64,000 bases of DNA from a bacterium (GCA_016708025.1 JADJGQ010000001.1:310001-374000); one strand, 5' to 3'; counted from the stretch's first letter, positions 1 to 8,779 are shown. Notes: generated from the sequence alone by a model not told the origin. Made by a program: numbers and translations.

Positions 1-489
1 CAGTTCACCCTAAAGTCAACCAATGTACTTGACCAGACCACGCAACAGGCACGGATGGAGATCCCGCGAGTCAAGATAACCATGCCGCAGGAGATGCCGC
101 AGATCAAAGCGGATGGCCAGACGATCATGCTGAAGATCGAACCGGAACATCTGGGACCGGCAAAGCTCGAACTGTCTGTCCGCGGCGAGTCAATGTCTGC
201 CCGTGTGACAGTTGAGACTGTCCATGCCAAAGCGGCGGTAGAAAGCTCTCTCGATCAACTGAACGACCAGCTCGCCCGCGCGGGTGTGAAGGTCAACTAT
301 ATAGAGGTAAACGTGCGAGGCGGCGGAGCGGACAGCCAGTTCTTCCATCGCCAGTCGGAATGGTTCCGTTCGCAGCAACCTCGTGTCGCCAGGATCGCCG
401 ATGATCTGCTGGCCGAAGCTTCAAAGATCGTTCCGGCTGCCATGCCGGTCTCGTATCTCGGCGCCGGCAGCGTCAACTTATATGCGTAG
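1..489 (+). CDS. fliK: Flagellar hook-length control protein FliK, C-terminal part (5' end outside window)
   Basis: The frame is open from base 1, so the start lies to the left; only the last 162 residues are seen. They match the FliK C-terminal (Flg_hook) domain: a segment with IEPEHLGPAKLELSV, then a helix (SSLDQLNDQLARAGVKV) and the strand VNYIEVNV. In the family this domain contacts FlhB and switches export specificity from hook to filament when the hook reaches its length. The gene is followed 12 bases later by flgD, the usual hook-gene order (fliK-flgD-flgE). An internal ATG at 55 is not a likely start because the frame is coding upstream of it. Family call is firm; the N-terminal ruler region cannot be judged. 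Confidence 0.88.
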   Translation, partial: QFTLKSTNVLDQTTQQARMEIPRVKITMPQEMPQIKADGQTIMLKIEPEHLGPAKLELSVRGESMSARVTVETVHAKAAVESSLDQLNDQLARAGVKVNYIEVNVRGGGADSQFFHRQSEWFRSQQPRVARIADDLLAEASKIVPAAMPVSYLGAGSVNLYA

Positions 490-501
490 GAGTGTGAAGA
501 G

Positions 502-1194
502 ATGTCATTCATTTCACCAATAGCCACCGATGTTTCCGGCAACGCCAAGACAACCGGGGGCAGTCAGGTTCTCGGCAAGGATGATTTCCTGCAACTGCTG
601 GTTACCAAACTGCAGTATCAGGATCCGCTCGAGCCGATGCAGGATGAAGATTTCATCGCCCAGTTGGCGCAGTTCTCTTCGCTCGAACAGATGAACAACA
701 TCGCCGAGGGGATCACTTCGTCCAACCAGTGGGATTATCTCCAGATGCAGTCGCTGAACAACGCCATGGCCTCCGGCCTGATCGGCAAGGAAGTCCAGGC
801 GGAATATTCAGGCATCTATCTCGACAGCGGCAAGAGTGCTTCGGTCGCCTACACGCTTACCCAGCCGGCCAAGTCACTGACCATGGTCATCAAAGATGCC
901 GACGGGAATGAGATTGCTCGCGTGACCAAGAAAGATCTCGGCACCGGTTCCGGGACGATCACCTGGGACGGCAAGGATGCCATGGGTAATACCATGCAAA
1001 CCGGCTACTACACAGTCGAAACGACGGCGACCAATCTGTCCGACGCAACGTTTTCGCCCAGCATGGCGATCTCCGGCATCGTGACTCGCGTCTCCTATCG
1101 TGACGGCTCCGCATTTGTCAATGTCAACGGCATGGAGATATCGCTCGGCGACATCACGGCGGTTGGCGAACAAGGTTCATTCGACGAGGACTAA
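502..1194 (+). CDS. flgD: Flagellar hook-capping protein FlgD
   Basis: 230 residues. The N-terminal signature is clear: LGKDDFLQLLVTKLQYQDP followed by LEPMQ and FIAQLAQFSSLEQM, the part needed for export and cap assembly. The second half has the FlgD Ig-like/tudor region with DADGNEIARV, GTITWDGKDAMGN and GYYTVE. FlgD caps the growing hook and lets FlgE polymerise beneath it. A ribosome site (agtgtgaagag) lies just upstream of the ATG. It sits between fliK and a small flagellar operon gene, with gaps of 12 and 9 bases, so co-translation in one operon is likely. Length is normal for the family. Confidence 0.95.
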   Translation: MSFISPIATDVSGNAKTTGGSQVLGKDDFLQLLVTKLQYQDPLEPMQDEDFIAQLAQFSSLEQMNNIAEGITSSNQWDYLQMQSLNNAMASGLIGKEVQAEYSGIYLDSGKSASVAYTLTQPAKSLTMVIKDADGNEIARVTKKDLGTGSGTITWDGKDAMGNTMQTGYYTVETTATNLSDATFSPSMAISGIVTRVSYRDGSAFVNVNGMEISLGDITAVGEQGSFDED

Positions 1195-1203
1195 GAGCGA
1201 GCG

Positions 1204-1605
1204 ATGGCACAAGGAACACGCATAGCGGCCTACCAGCGCCCGGTCAATCTGATCGAGATCGCGCAGCGGGGCAACGCGCCGACCAGATCGAACGAGTCCA
1301 GCCAGACAGAGTCGTTTAAGCAGGCGCTGACCAAAGAGCTGTCATCCAATCGTCCGGTGACGGTCTCCAAGCATGCCAGCGAACGTCTCTACTCACGAGG
1401 GATTGAATTCGGCGAACAGCGTATGCAGCAGGTAGCCGATGCCCTGGATAAGGCGGAAGCGAAGGGTTCCAAAGAAACGTTGATCCTGTTCGACGAGATG
1501 GCGATGGTCGCCTCCGTCAAGAATAGAACCATCATCACCGCGTTCGATCGTGACCGGCTGCGCGAAGGCGTTGTCACTTCGATCGACTCGGCGATCATTA
1601 TCTGA
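1204..1605 (+). CDS. Small flagellar operon protein (TIGR02530-like)
   Basis: 133 residues, placed between flgD and flgE as in many flagellar operons. The C-terminal two thirds match the pattern of the TIGR02530 flagellar operon protein: VSKHASERLYSRGIEF, then a helix (ADALDKAEAKGSKE), LILFDEMAMVASVKNRTIIT and a closing IDSAIII. The first 45 residues are polar and look disordered. Its molecular job is not established; the conserved position beside hook genes suggests a role in hook assembly. Cytoplasmic; no signal peptide or membrane segment. Family call is from memory of the conserved motifs, without a profile search. Confidence 0.8.
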   Translation: MAQGTRIAAYQRPVNLIEIAQRGNAPTRSNESSQTESFKQALTKELSSNRPVTVSKHASERLYSRGIEFGEQRMQQVADALDKAEAKGSKETLILFDEMAMVASVKNRTIITAFDRDRLREGVVTSIDSAIII

Positions 1606-1642
1606 GCAAACAATGAAACTGATAAACGATAAACCTCAAACA

Positions 1643-1701
1643 AGGCTGGACCCCATGATAAATGGGGGGGCCTTGCTCATCCCTAAGGAGGGAAGCAACC
1701 C
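1643..1701 (+). promoter_or_regulatory. Hairpin and strong ribosome site in the flgE leader
   Basis: The gap before flgE holds an inverted repeat: CAAGGC pairs with GCCTTG and CCCC with GGGG around a short AT-rich loop (about 1643-1677). It is not followed by a T-run, so it is a poor intrinsic terminator and a better RNA-processing or stability hairpin. It is followed by AAGGAGGG at 1685-1692, nine bases before the flgE ATG. Hook protein is needed in far larger amounts than its neighbours, which fits a locally stabilised mRNA and a strong ribosome site. Confidence 0.45.
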
Positions 1702-3693
1702 ATGATGGCATCACTGTACGCCGGTGTGTCCGGATTGAAAAACCACCAGACGAAACTCAACGTCATTGGTAACAACATCGCCAACGTCAACACCATCGGC
1801 TTCAAAACCGGTCGTGTGAACTTCCAGGAAGCGCTCGTTCAGAGCTACAAGGGCGCAGGTCGTCCGAGTGCCGTCTCCGGCGGTACCAACCCGATCCAAC
1901 TCGGTCTTGGGATGCAGGTGGCGACGGTGGACAACCTGTTCCTGCAGGGTGGTCTCGAAACGACTGGCCAGATCACTGACCTGGCGATCCAGGGCTCAGG
2001 ATTTTTCGTCCTGGGTGACTCGAACGACAACAAGTTTTACACGCGCTCCGGAGCCTTTGGCTTCGACGCCGAATCCAATCTCGTCGACCCGGCTACCGGT
2101 TTGTACGTGCTTGGCAAAATGGCTGATTCGTCCGGCAACATTCCGTCGCTGGCGACGACCGGCCCGATCACGCTGCCGTTTGGACAGCAGGATCCGGCTC
2201 GCTCGACCGAATTTGTCACCCTGGCGAACAACCTTGACTCCGCTGCAACAGACTCGCTCGCTCGCTTGAACGATGCCGGCAACTCCGGTGTCACCTCGGT
2301 CAGCGGCACGGCCATTGACGGTATCGGCGGTACGCACTCGATCGTCATCACCGGTAACCAGGCGGTCAACGCTACCTATACCGGCGCGAATGTCGGTAAT
2401 GATGGTACCGGCGGCGCGATCGGCGCTCTTGGATTGACTATGACGCTTGGTTCACTCGGCGTCACCGATTTCACCAACTATGGATTCAGCGTGGATGGCC
2501 GCACGACCCAGATCATCTCCGGGTTGAACGCGAATTCCACGATCAGCGACCTGATCAATGCCACCAACCAGATCGACGGTATCACCGCGGCGCTGGTCGG
2601 CGGACAGATCCAGATCACTCGTGACAAAGCGGGTGCCGATACAGATTTCAATTTCCTTTCAACGGCCGGCACGGCCACTGTCGGCGGCGGCGGTGGCGCG
2701 ACTGCCGGTAATGTCATCGGTGTGGTGTTTGGCGTGAACGGCGGGACTTTCCAGTCTTCCGGCGGCGCGGCGACCACTTACATCGCGAGTGACACCTTCA
2801 CTCCGGAGCGCGGCTACGGTCCGGCGGCCGGTCCGCAGATCACGACTCTTGACCTGATCATTGACAACATCACGGGTAAAGTGGTCGGCCTGGATGGGCT
2901 CGGCGGCGGCGGCGTGGAATTGGAAGCGACCAATGGTCTGACTGCTACCGGCGCAAACCCGCTGATAGTGACGACCGATGCTACCATGCACTCCACCTCG
3001 ATCAACGTGTACGACTCACTCGGCGGCAGACATACAATGTCGATCGAGTTCTTCAAGTCGCTCGTCCCGAATCGCTGGGAGTGGCGTGTCTCGACCCTCG
3101 GCAACGAAGGGATCACCGCCGGTCAGACCGGTTCGGTCTCTTTCAACGCTGACGGTTCACTCAATGCCTTTGATTACTTTGGCGGCGCTACCGGCGTCAC
3201 CATCAGCCCGAATAACGGCGCGGAGAACATGACAGTCGCATTCCGCGCAGGTACGGCCGGCAACTTTGACGGCCTGACCGGATTCAGCTCTGGAAGCCAT
3301 ACCGCCTCGATCATTGGCCAGGATGGATACGGACTTGGAATTCTGGAGAAAGTCGCGATCGATCAGGCCGGTAACATCTCGGGTATCTTCTCGAATGGTG
3401 TGACCCGTGTTCTGGCGCAGATCGCGCTGGCCGACTTCACCAACCAGGCTGGCTTGCGCAAAGCAGGGCGGTCCATGTATCAGCCGTCGGCGAACTCCGG
3501 CGAGCCGGTGGAAGGTACGGCCGGGGCAACCATTTCTGCCGAGATCACCTCGGGGGCGCTCGAGTCCTCGTCGGTCGATATCGCGCAGGAATTCACCAGT
3601 ATGATCACCACGCAACGCGGCTTCCAGGCCAATGCGCGGATCATTACCACCTCGGACGACATGCTCGACGAGTTGGTGAACCTGAAGAGATAA
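1702..3693 (+). CDS. flgE: Flagellar hook protein FlgE
   Basis: 663 residues, longer than the roughly 400-residue enteric FlgE, because of a Gly/Ala/Thr-rich central insertion (about residues 140-430) that should form extra surface domains. The N terminus has the axial-protein signature ASLYAGVSGLKNHQ, NVIGNNIANVNTIGFK. The C terminus has the matching coiled segment (FQANARIITTSDDMLDELV). Both ends pair as a helical rod core in the hook. The start may be ATG 1702 or ATG 1705; AAGGAGGG at 1685-1692 suits either. Exported through the gate encoded downstream, under the FlgD cap. flbD follows after 4 bases. Confidence 0.95.
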   Translation: MMASLYAGVSGLKNHQTKLNVIGNNIANVNTIGFKTGRVNFQEALVQSYKGAGRPSAVSGGTNPIQLGLGMQVATVDNLFLQGGLETTGQITDLAIQGSGFFVLGDSNDNKFYTRSGAFGFDAESNLVDPATGLYVLGKMADSSGNIPSLATTGPITLPFGQQDPARSTEFVTLANNLDSAATDSLARLNDAGNSGVTSVSGTAIDGIGGTHSIVITGNQAVNATYTGANVGNDGTGGAIGALGLTMTLGSLGVTDFTNYGFSVDGRTTQIISGLNANSTISDLINATNQIDGITAALVGGQIQITRDKAGADTDFNFLSTAGTATVGGGGGATAGNVIGVVFGVNGGTFQSSGGAATTYIASDTFTPERGYGPAAGPQITTLDLIIDNITGKVVGLDGLGGGGVELEATNGLTATGANPLIVTTDATMHSTSINVYDSLGGRHTMSIEFFKSLVPNRWEWRVSTLGNEGITAGQTGSVSFNADGSLNAFDYFGGATGVTISPNNGAENMTVAFRAGTAGNFDGLTGFSSGSHTASIIGQDGYGLGILEKVAIDQAGNISGIFSNGVTRVLAQIALADFTNQAGLRKAGRSMYQPSANSGEPVEGTAGATISAEITSGALESSSVDIAQEFTSMITTQRGFQANARIITTSDDMLDELVNLKR

Positions 3694-3697
3694 GTAG

Positions 3698-3940
3698 ATG
3701 ATAAAGGTTACCAGGATAAATGATTCTGATCTGGTGATCAACGCCGACCTGATCGAGTTCGTCGAGGCGATTCCCGACACGATCATCTCGCTGACAACCG
3801 GCAAGAAGATCATGGTTAAGAACTCGCCCGATGAGATCATCGAAAAGGTAGCGGCATTCAGACGATTGTCAGCCGGTCGGGGAATCATCCCGACCGCTGA
3901 CTCAACCGATGCACATGTAACGCCACGACAAGGATTGTGA
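3698..3940 (+). CDS. flbD: Flagellar protein FlbD/SwrD
   Basis: 80 residues. The body matches the small FlbD (SwrD) family: MIKVTRINDSDLVINADLIEFVEAIPDTIISLTTGKK and a helix starting SPDEIIEKV. In Bacillus SwrD raises flagellar power by increasing stator function; a direct activity is not known. The last 25 residues extend past the usual family end. It lies between flgE (4-base gap) and fliL (stop and start nearly touch), the order seen in Firmicutes and deep-branching phyla. Cytoplasmic, no membrane segment. Confidence 0.88.
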   Translation: MIKVTRINDSDLVINADLIEFVEAIPDTIISLTTGKKIMVKNSPDEIIEKVAAFRRLSAGRGIIPTADSTDAHVTPRQGL

Positions 3941-3942
3941 CG

Positions 3943-4548
3943 ATGGCAGCAGACAACGACAAAACGCAGGTTCAGCCGGCCGAAGGGGCCGAGGCGAAAC
4001 CGGCCAAAAAGAAACCCAGCAAACTGATCCTGTTCGGCGGGATCGGCGCCGGCATTCTCGTCATAGGCGTCGTCCTGGCGATCTTCGTCCTCAAGCCAAT
4101 GATGGCCGGAGGCGGGGAAGAGGCCGCGGAAGAAACCAAAACCGAGGCAAAGGAAGAGCACGGCGAAAAGACGTCCGGACATGGCGAGGAAAAGAAACCT
4201 GCCAAGAAAGCGGAGAAAGAGAAATCCGCTCATGGAGAAGCGAGCGAATCACTCGTCTACTCCATCAAGGATATCGTCGTTAATCCGGCCGGAACCGCCG
4301 GATCCCGCTTCCTGTCGGTTTCGTTTGGCTTCGAACTGGGCTCCAAAGAGTTGATGGCCGAGTTCGAAACTCGCGAACCGATCGTGCGCGATGTGCTCAT
4401 CACGATCCTTTCCTCCAAAACGCTGGCGGAATTGACCGATGCCAAACAAAAAGAAGTTATGCGCGTGCAGATACGGAAACGGATATCCCAGGTCCTTGAG
4501 ACCGAGGAATTGGCCGGAGTTTATTACACCGATTTTGTGCTTCAATAA
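3943..4548 (+). CDS. fliL: Flagellar basal body-associated protein FliL
   Basis: About 201 residues from ATG 3943; a GTG at 3937 is in frame, but AAGGA at 3930-3934 is better spaced for the ATG. After a Lys/Pro-rich cytoplasmic start there is one membrane span (LILFGGIGAGILVIGVVLAI), then a Glu/Lys/His-rich linker and a periplasmic FliL domain (SLVYSIKDIVVNPAGTAGSR, ending in QIRKRISQVLETEELAGVYYTDFVLQ). FliL rings surround the stators and support torque at high load. The charged linker of about 55 residues is longer than usual. No motAB genes are next to it. Confidence 0.9.
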   Translation: MAADNDKTQVQPAEGAEAKPAKKKPSKLILFGGIGAGILVIGVVLAIFVLKPMMAGGGEEAAEETKTEAKEEHGEKTSGHGEEKKPAKKAEKEKSAHGEASESLVYSIKDIVVNPAGTAGSRFLSVSFGFELGSKELMAEFETREPIVRDVLITILSSKTLAELTDAKQKEVMRVQIRKRISQVLETEELAGVYYTDFVLQ

Positions 4549-4559
4549 GGCAGGCAGTA

Positions 4560-5558
4560 GTGGCAAAGATTCTTACACAGGACGAAATTGACGCGTTATT
4601 GACCACCGTCTCATCGGGCGAAGTGAACGATGCGGACAGTTACGATGACGCGAAATTGCGGTCCGTCGTCGCCTATGATTTCAAGCATCCGAATCGCGTC
4701 TCCAAAGACCAGATCCGGACGCTGGAAAACATGCACGACAACTTTGCGGGCCATTTCGGCTCGATGCTCTCGGCGGTGCTGCGATCGATCGTTGACGTCG
4801 ACCTCGTGTCGGTCGATCAGATCACGTACTCCGAGTTCATCATGTCGCTGGTTTCGCCTTCCTGTACCTATACGTTTTCCTCCAGACCGCTGGATGCCGC
4901 CTGTCTGGTCGATTTCAACCCGACCCTCACTTTCTCGCTGATCGACCGGATGTTCGGCGGTCACGGAAAGATCCTCGAGACCGAACGTGAATTGACCGGG
5001 ATCGAGCGATCGGTGATGGGGCGTCTGGTCGACCGGATGTACCGCGAACTGGAGAAGTCCTGGGAGCATATCGTCAAGGTTGGGATCGAGCAGATCAGTT
5101 TTGAAACCAATCCGCAGTTCATTCAGATCGTTCCGCCGGGTGAAACGGTGGTAGTGATCTCCTTCCAGGTGAAACTGTTCCAGTCGACCGGTTTGTTGAC
5201 CATTTGCTATCCGTATGTTTCGCTCGAACCGATCATCACCAAGCTGTCGGCGCAGAACTGGATCGATGCCACGAAGCGGAAAAATGTTGACGCCGACCGC
5301 GATGTCAACCAGCACAACGTGTACGAGGTTTCAGCAGACGTCTCGGCCATTCTGTTACGTTCGAATATCAAGCTGCGGGATTTCATGTCACTGAAGATCG
5401 GCGATATCATTCCATCGGAAAAGAAGATCCATCAGCCGATCGATGTGTGCGTCAACCGCCGCAAAAAATATGTCGCCCGTCCCGGTTTGACGGGCAAGAA
5501 GCGGGCTTTCCAGGTGGTCTCAGCCTGGGAACCAATCTCTAAGGAGAAATTAGCATGA
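4560..5558 (+). CDS. fliM: Flagellar motor switch protein FliM
   Basis: 332 residues, GTG start at 4560. The N terminus carries the CheY-P binding peptide (ILTQDEIDALL). A linker leads to the CheC-like middle domain (FAGHFGSMLSAVLRS, IDRMFGGHGK) and a C-terminal SpoA domain (RSNIKLRDFMSLKIGDIIP). FliM forms the middle of the C ring and couples CheY-P binding to rotation reversal. Length and motifs are normal. Its stop overlaps the ATG of fliN by four bases, so the two are translationally coupled. Confidence 0.96.
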   Translation: MAKILTQDEIDALLTTVSSGEVNDADSYDDAKLRSVVAYDFKHPNRVSKDQIRTLENMHDNFAGHFGSMLSAVLRSIVDVDLVSVDQITYSEFIMSLVSPSCTYTFSSRPLDAACLVDFNPTLTFSLIDRMFGGHGKILETERELTGIERSVMGRLVDRMYRELEKSWEHIVKVGIEQISFETNPQFIQIVPPGETVVVISFQVKLFQSTGLLTICYPYVSLEPIITKLSAQNWIDATKRKNVDADRDVNQHNVYEVSADVSAILLRSNIKLRDFMSLKIGDIIPSEKKIHQPIDVCVNRRKKYVARPGLTGKKRAFQVVSAWEPISKEKLA

Positions 5559-6109
5559 CAGACGAAAAGGACATGGAGTTCGCCGGAGCCGAGGGAGGGC
5601 AGCCCGATGCCTTTCCGGGGGCCGGAGGTCAGGATGACCAGCCCATACCGTCCAAGGCGCCGGTCGGAGTAGTCAATCCCAACGATGCATCGGAAGAGGA
5701 TGCCGAGGCCGCCATGCTTCGCATGCTCGAGGATCTCCCTCAGGAGAATCGCTCGACTTCGCCCGATGATATCGATTTCGGATCCGCCCCGGTGGCGCGA
5801 GCCGAATTCCAGCAACTGCAGCAACCGGCCGGAGGAAGTACGCCGCGTAACCTCGACCTGTTGATGGATGTCGATCTGCCGGTCGCCATTGAACTCGGAC
5901 GGACCAAGATGTCCATCTCCGAGATCCTGGCGCTTGGACCTGGATCGGTGGTCGAGCTAAACAAGCTCGCCGGCGAACCGGTCGACCTGCTGGTCAACAG
6001 CAAAGTGGTCGCCAAAGGGGAAGTGGTGGTCATCGATGAAAATTTCGGCCTGCGGATCACCCAGTTGATCACGCCGGAAGAAAGGCTGAAGGCGCTTGGC
6101 GCAGAATAA
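5555..6109 (+). CDS. fliN: Flagellar motor switch protein FliN
   Basis: 184 residues. The last about 85 form the SpoA domain: LMDVDLPVAIELGRTKMS, ILALGPGSVVELNKLAGEP, VDLLVNSKVVAKGEVVVIDE, FGLRIT. FliN forms the base of the C ring and docks FliH/FliI export complexes. The first 95 residues are acidic, Gly/Pro/Asp-rich and probably disordered; that tail is longer than in the about 137-residue enteric FliN but lacks the CheC phosphatase domain of FliY. ATG 5555 overlaps the fliM stop. Confidence 0.95.
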   Translation: MTDEKDMEFAGAEGGQPDAFPGAGGQDDQPIPSKAPVGVVNPNDASEEDAEAAMLRMLEDLPQENRSTSPDDIDFGSAPVARAEFQQLQQPAGGSTPRNLDLLMDVDLPVAIELGRTKMSISEILALGPGSVVELNKLAGEPVDLLVNSKVVAKGEVVVIDENFGLRITQLITPEERLKALGAE

Positions 6110-6665
6110 TCCCAGCCGACGTCGTGCGATCACGACCTCCATCATCCTGGCGCTTGCCCTGATCGGAATGCTCGTGATCACCTCGAACCGTCCCGGCAAC
6201 AGCAGCCCACTGCTGGCGCAGGCCGATGGTTCAACCACGACAGATACAGTAGCGACATCGTCACCGGCTTACAAACCGATGGTTGATACAGCCGGCGCGA
6301 CCGGTTCCATCGTCAAGATGGTGCTCGCGCTGGTGATCGTGATCATTTGCATTTATACCGGGATCTGGTTGCTCAAGAAGATGACCGCTCGACGCCATGG
6401 AGGCAGTCGTAAAGCGTTCATGCTTGAAGTGCTGGAGACCGCATATATCGATCCCAAAAAATCTCTCTCGCTCGTGCGAGTAGCTGATAAGTCGGTTCTC
6501 ATCGGAGTGACCGACAACCAGATCTCGGTCCTGACGGAGCTGGATACCGAACTCACCAAGGCCGCCATGGAGGCTGCCAATCAAGGGAATCAGGGTGATT
6601 CGTTTACCACTATGCTCAAGTCGGCGACCCAGAAACTGGGCGGTTTCGGTAAGAAGAATTCGTAA
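6096..6665 (+). CDS. fliO: Flagellar biosynthetic protein FliO
   Basis: 189 residues, TTG start at 6096 inside the 3' end of fliN (14-base overlap, GAAGG four bases upstream). A first hydrophobic stretch (ITTSIILALALIGMLVI) looks like a signal or anchor. A second (MVLALVIVIICIYTGIWLLKKM) is the conserved FliO span, followed by a cytoplasmic region with MLEVLETAYIDPKKSLSLVRVADKSVLIGVTDNQISVL. FliO is a scaffold for assembling FliP-FliQ-FliR in the export gate. Position between fliN and fliP is canonical. The TTG start is the least certain point. Confidence 0.85.
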   Translation: MAQNNPSRRRAITTSIILALALIGMLVITSNRPGNSSPLLAQADGSTTTDTVATSSPAYKPMVDTAGATGSIVKMVLALVIVIICIYTGIWLLKKMTARRHGGSRKAFMLEVLETAYIDPKKSLSLVRVADKSVLIGVTDNQISVLTELDTELTKAAMEAANQGNQGDSFTTMLKSATQKLGGFGKKNS

Positions 6666-6739
6666 CGCGCTGCGATGGATTGCGGTGCGCAACGCCTGCA
6701 TATGGATGTGCGGGCTGACCATGAAAGATATAGGACATT

Positions 6740-7492
6740 ATGCTGCGGCGAACCAAGCTTCTCCTGTTGGCTGCTCTCTGCTTCCTGATGGTTGCAGCAG
6801 ATATCTCAGCTCAGGCACTCCCTAAAGTCACGGTCGAGGTCGGCAAAGCGGCCACGCCGGGTGATCTGTCGGTCACCCTGCAGGTTGTCGTCATGATGAC
6901 GATTCTGGCACTGGCGCCATCGATCCTGATCATGACGACCTCGTTCATCCGGATCGCGGTGGTCCTTTCTTTCCTGCGTCAGGCGATCGGCACTCAACAG
7001 ATGCCGCCGAACCAGTTGCTGGTCGGATTAGCCCTGATCCTGACATTCTTCATCATGTCGCCGGTCTTTACGACATCGTACGATACCGGCATCAAACCGT
7101 ACCTCGATGAAAAGATCACCAAGGAAGAAGCATTCGATAAAGCAGTCCAGCCATTCCGTAAATTCATGCTGGCGCAAACGCGCGAACAGGATCTGGCATT
7201 GTTCGTCAACATGGCAAAACTCCCGGCGCCACAAACTGCCGACGATATCCCGTTGCACGTGATGATCCCAGGATTTGTCATCTCGGAACTGCGTACAGCG
7301 TTTCAGATCGCATTCGTGATCTTCATTCCATTCCTGGTGATCGATATGGTGGTCGCCTCGGTGCTGATGTCGATGGGTATGATGATGCTCCCACCGATCA
7401 TCGTTTCGTTGCCGTTCAAGATCCTGCTGTTCGTATTGGTCGACGGCTGGTATCTGCTCGTGAAATCGCTGGTTGAATCATTCCACATGTAA
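6740..7492 (+). CDS. fliP: Flagellar export gate protein FliP
   Basis: 250 residues. It starts with a cleavable signal peptide (LLLLAALCFLMVAADISAQA), as FliP proteins do. The conserved parts follow: MTILALAPSILIMTTSFIRIAVVLSFLRQAIGTQQMPPNQ, the loop with FRKFMLAQTREQDLALF, and the last two spans with PFLVIDMVVASVLMSMGMMMLPP and FVLVDGWYLLVKSLVESF. Five FliP copies form the core of the export gate with FliQ and FliR. AGGA lies upstream of the ATG. fliQ begins 11 bases later. Confidence 0.96.
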   Translation: MLRRTKLLLLAALCFLMVAADISAQALPKVTVEVGKAATPGDLSVTLQVVVMMTILALAPSILIMTTSFIRIAVVLSFLRQAIGTQQMPPNQLLVGLALILTFFIMSPVFTTSYDTGIKPYLDEKITKEEAFDKAVQPFRKFMLAQTREQDLALFVNMAKLPAPQTADDIPLHVMIPGFVISELRTAFQIAFVIFIPFLVIDMVVASVLMSMGMMMLPPIIVSLPFKILLFVLVDGWYLLVKSLVESFHM

Positions 7493-7503
7493 GGAGAGAG
7501 ACA

Positions 7504-7773
7504 ATGACACCACAGATGGTTATTTCGATAGGGAGAGAGGCGCTGACACTGACTTTGCTGATCGCCTCACCAATGCTGATCTTCGGTCTGGTAGTCGGTC
7601 TGGTGATCTCGATCTTTCAGGCGGTCACGCAGATCAATGAAATGACGCTGACGATCGTCCCCAAGATCCTGGCGGTGGCGCTGGCCCTGTTGATTTTCCT
7701 CCCCTGGATCATCAACATGATGACCGATTTCACCCGCCATATGTTTGACCTCATTCCTACTTTGGTCGGATAA
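7504..7773 (+). CDS. fliQ: Flagellar export gate protein FliQ
   Basis: 89 residues, two membrane helices (ALTLTLLIASPMLIFGLVVGLVISIFQAVTQINEMTL and ALALLIFLPWIINMMTDF), the full normal length. Four FliQ copies wrap the FliP-FliR core in the export gate. AAGGAGAG precedes the ATG by 6 bases. Unusually it is followed by a 217-base gap before fliR, where the two genes normally touch. Confidence 0.95.
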   Translation: MTPQMVISIGREALTLTLLIASPMLIFGLVVGLVISIFQAVTQINEMTLTIVPKILAVALALLIFLPWIINMMTDFTRHMFDLIPTLVG

Positions 7774-7930
7774 TGGACCGGCCAGACTTTAGAACAGACT
7801 TGAACTTTTTTCCACCATCGCTGGTAAATAGTTCCACAGCCAGCGTCCCGATCAGACTTTCGCGTCCATATTAGCTCAGTCAAGTTATTAGCTGTTAATC
7901 ACTTACATAGTTTTCGCGAGCCGTTTCACC

Positions 7931-7946
7931 TTGGCACACGGTTTGA
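7931..7946 (+). promoter_or_regulatory. Sigma-54-like promoter upstream of fliR
   Basis: TTGGCAC at 7931-7937 and TTTGA at 7942-7946 give the -24 GG and -12 G elements with the exact 12-base G-to-G spacing of sigma-54 promoters (consensus TTGGCAC-N5-TTGCW). Only the -12 C is replaced by A. The expected start is near 7957, leaving a 34-base leader with AAGGA at 7979-7983 before the fliR TTG. It is the only strong motif in the fliQ-fliR gap (7774-7990). It would divide the export-gate genes into two transcription units. Not shown experimentally. Confidence 0.6.
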
Positions 7947-7990
7947 AATGGTATTTCTGCGAATAACCCGAACTATGTAAGGATTAGCCC

Positions 7991-8779
7991 TTGTTCGACT
8001 TCGTAGATTTCGCCGCCGCCAAGCTTCAGCTCTTCCTGCTGATCATGCTCCGTGCGTCCGGCCTCTTTCTGATCGCCCCGATCCTGAGCCATCGCACTTT
8101 CCCTGTCCCGGCCAAGCTGGGCATGGTGGTGCTGTTTGGTTTGATCATGGTTGCGGCGATGCCGAATGCGGCCGTACCCGAAGCTCAGTCGCTGAGCGAG
8201 CTGGTGACCCTGGCGGCGAAAGAGATCTTTGTCGGGCTGGCGATCGGGTTCTTGTTTTCGCTCCTGCTGATGGGGGTTCAGATGGCGGGGGATATCATCA
8301 GCTACCAGATCGGCTTTGCGATGGCCAGCATCATGGATCCCGACCAGGGACATGAAGTGACCACGCTCGGCCAGTTCTGGTTCCTCTGCGCGCTGCTGAT
8401 CTTTCTAGGGATCAACGGCCACCATGTCATCATCTCCGCCTTCAATGACAGCTATCAACTGATCCCCGCGGGCCATGTCGTGATGAACGGCGCGGTCGGC
8501 GAGATGATCATGACTTATTCCGCATATGTCTTCGTGATCGCGCTCAAGCTGGCCGCACCGGTGGTCGTGACTCTGCTTCTGGTGGATGTCGCGATGGGTG
8601 TGGTTTCCCGCATGATGCCGACCATGAATGTTTTCCTCCTCGGCTTTGGCGTCAAAGTGGCGGTTGGTATCGCCATCATGGCGCTCTCCCTGCCGGTCTT
8701 TGCTTACGTGTTGGAAAAGGCTACCGGTTACCTCGACAACGAATTGATCACCCTGTTGGGCGCGTTGGGAAGGGCGTAG
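7991..8779 (+). CDS. fliR: Flagellar export gate protein FliR
   Basis: 262 residues, TTG start at 7991 preceded by AAGGA at 7979-7983. Six hydrophobic helices and family motifs are present: LMLRASGLFLIAPIL, KEIFVGLAIGFLFSLLLMGVQMAGDIISYQIGFAMASIMDP, FNDSYQLIP, and LLLVDVAMGVVSRMMPTMNVFLLGF. One FliR completes the FliP5-FliQ4-FliR1 gate. flhB starts 3 bases after its stop, so fliR belongs to the downstream transcription unit flhB-flhA-flhF-flhG-fliA. Confidence 0.95.
   Translation: MFDFVDFAAAKLQLFLLIMLRASGLFLIAPILSHRTFPVPAKLGMVVLFGLIMVAAMPNAAVPEAQSLSELVTLAAKEIFVGLAIGFLFSLLLMGVQMAGDIISYQIGFAMASIMDPDQGHEVTTLGQFWFLCALLIFLGINGHHVIISAFNDSYQLIPAGHVVMNGAVGEMIMTYSAYVFVIALKLAAPVVVTLLLVDVAMGVVSRMMPTMNVFLLGFGVKVAVGIAIMALSLPVFAYVLEKATGYLDNELITLLGALGRA

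Noticed and set aside
3157..4233. A 358-codon minus-strand frame over flgE, flbD and fliL
   Set aside because: Three real genes on the plus strand explain the region. The reverse product has no recognisable domain.
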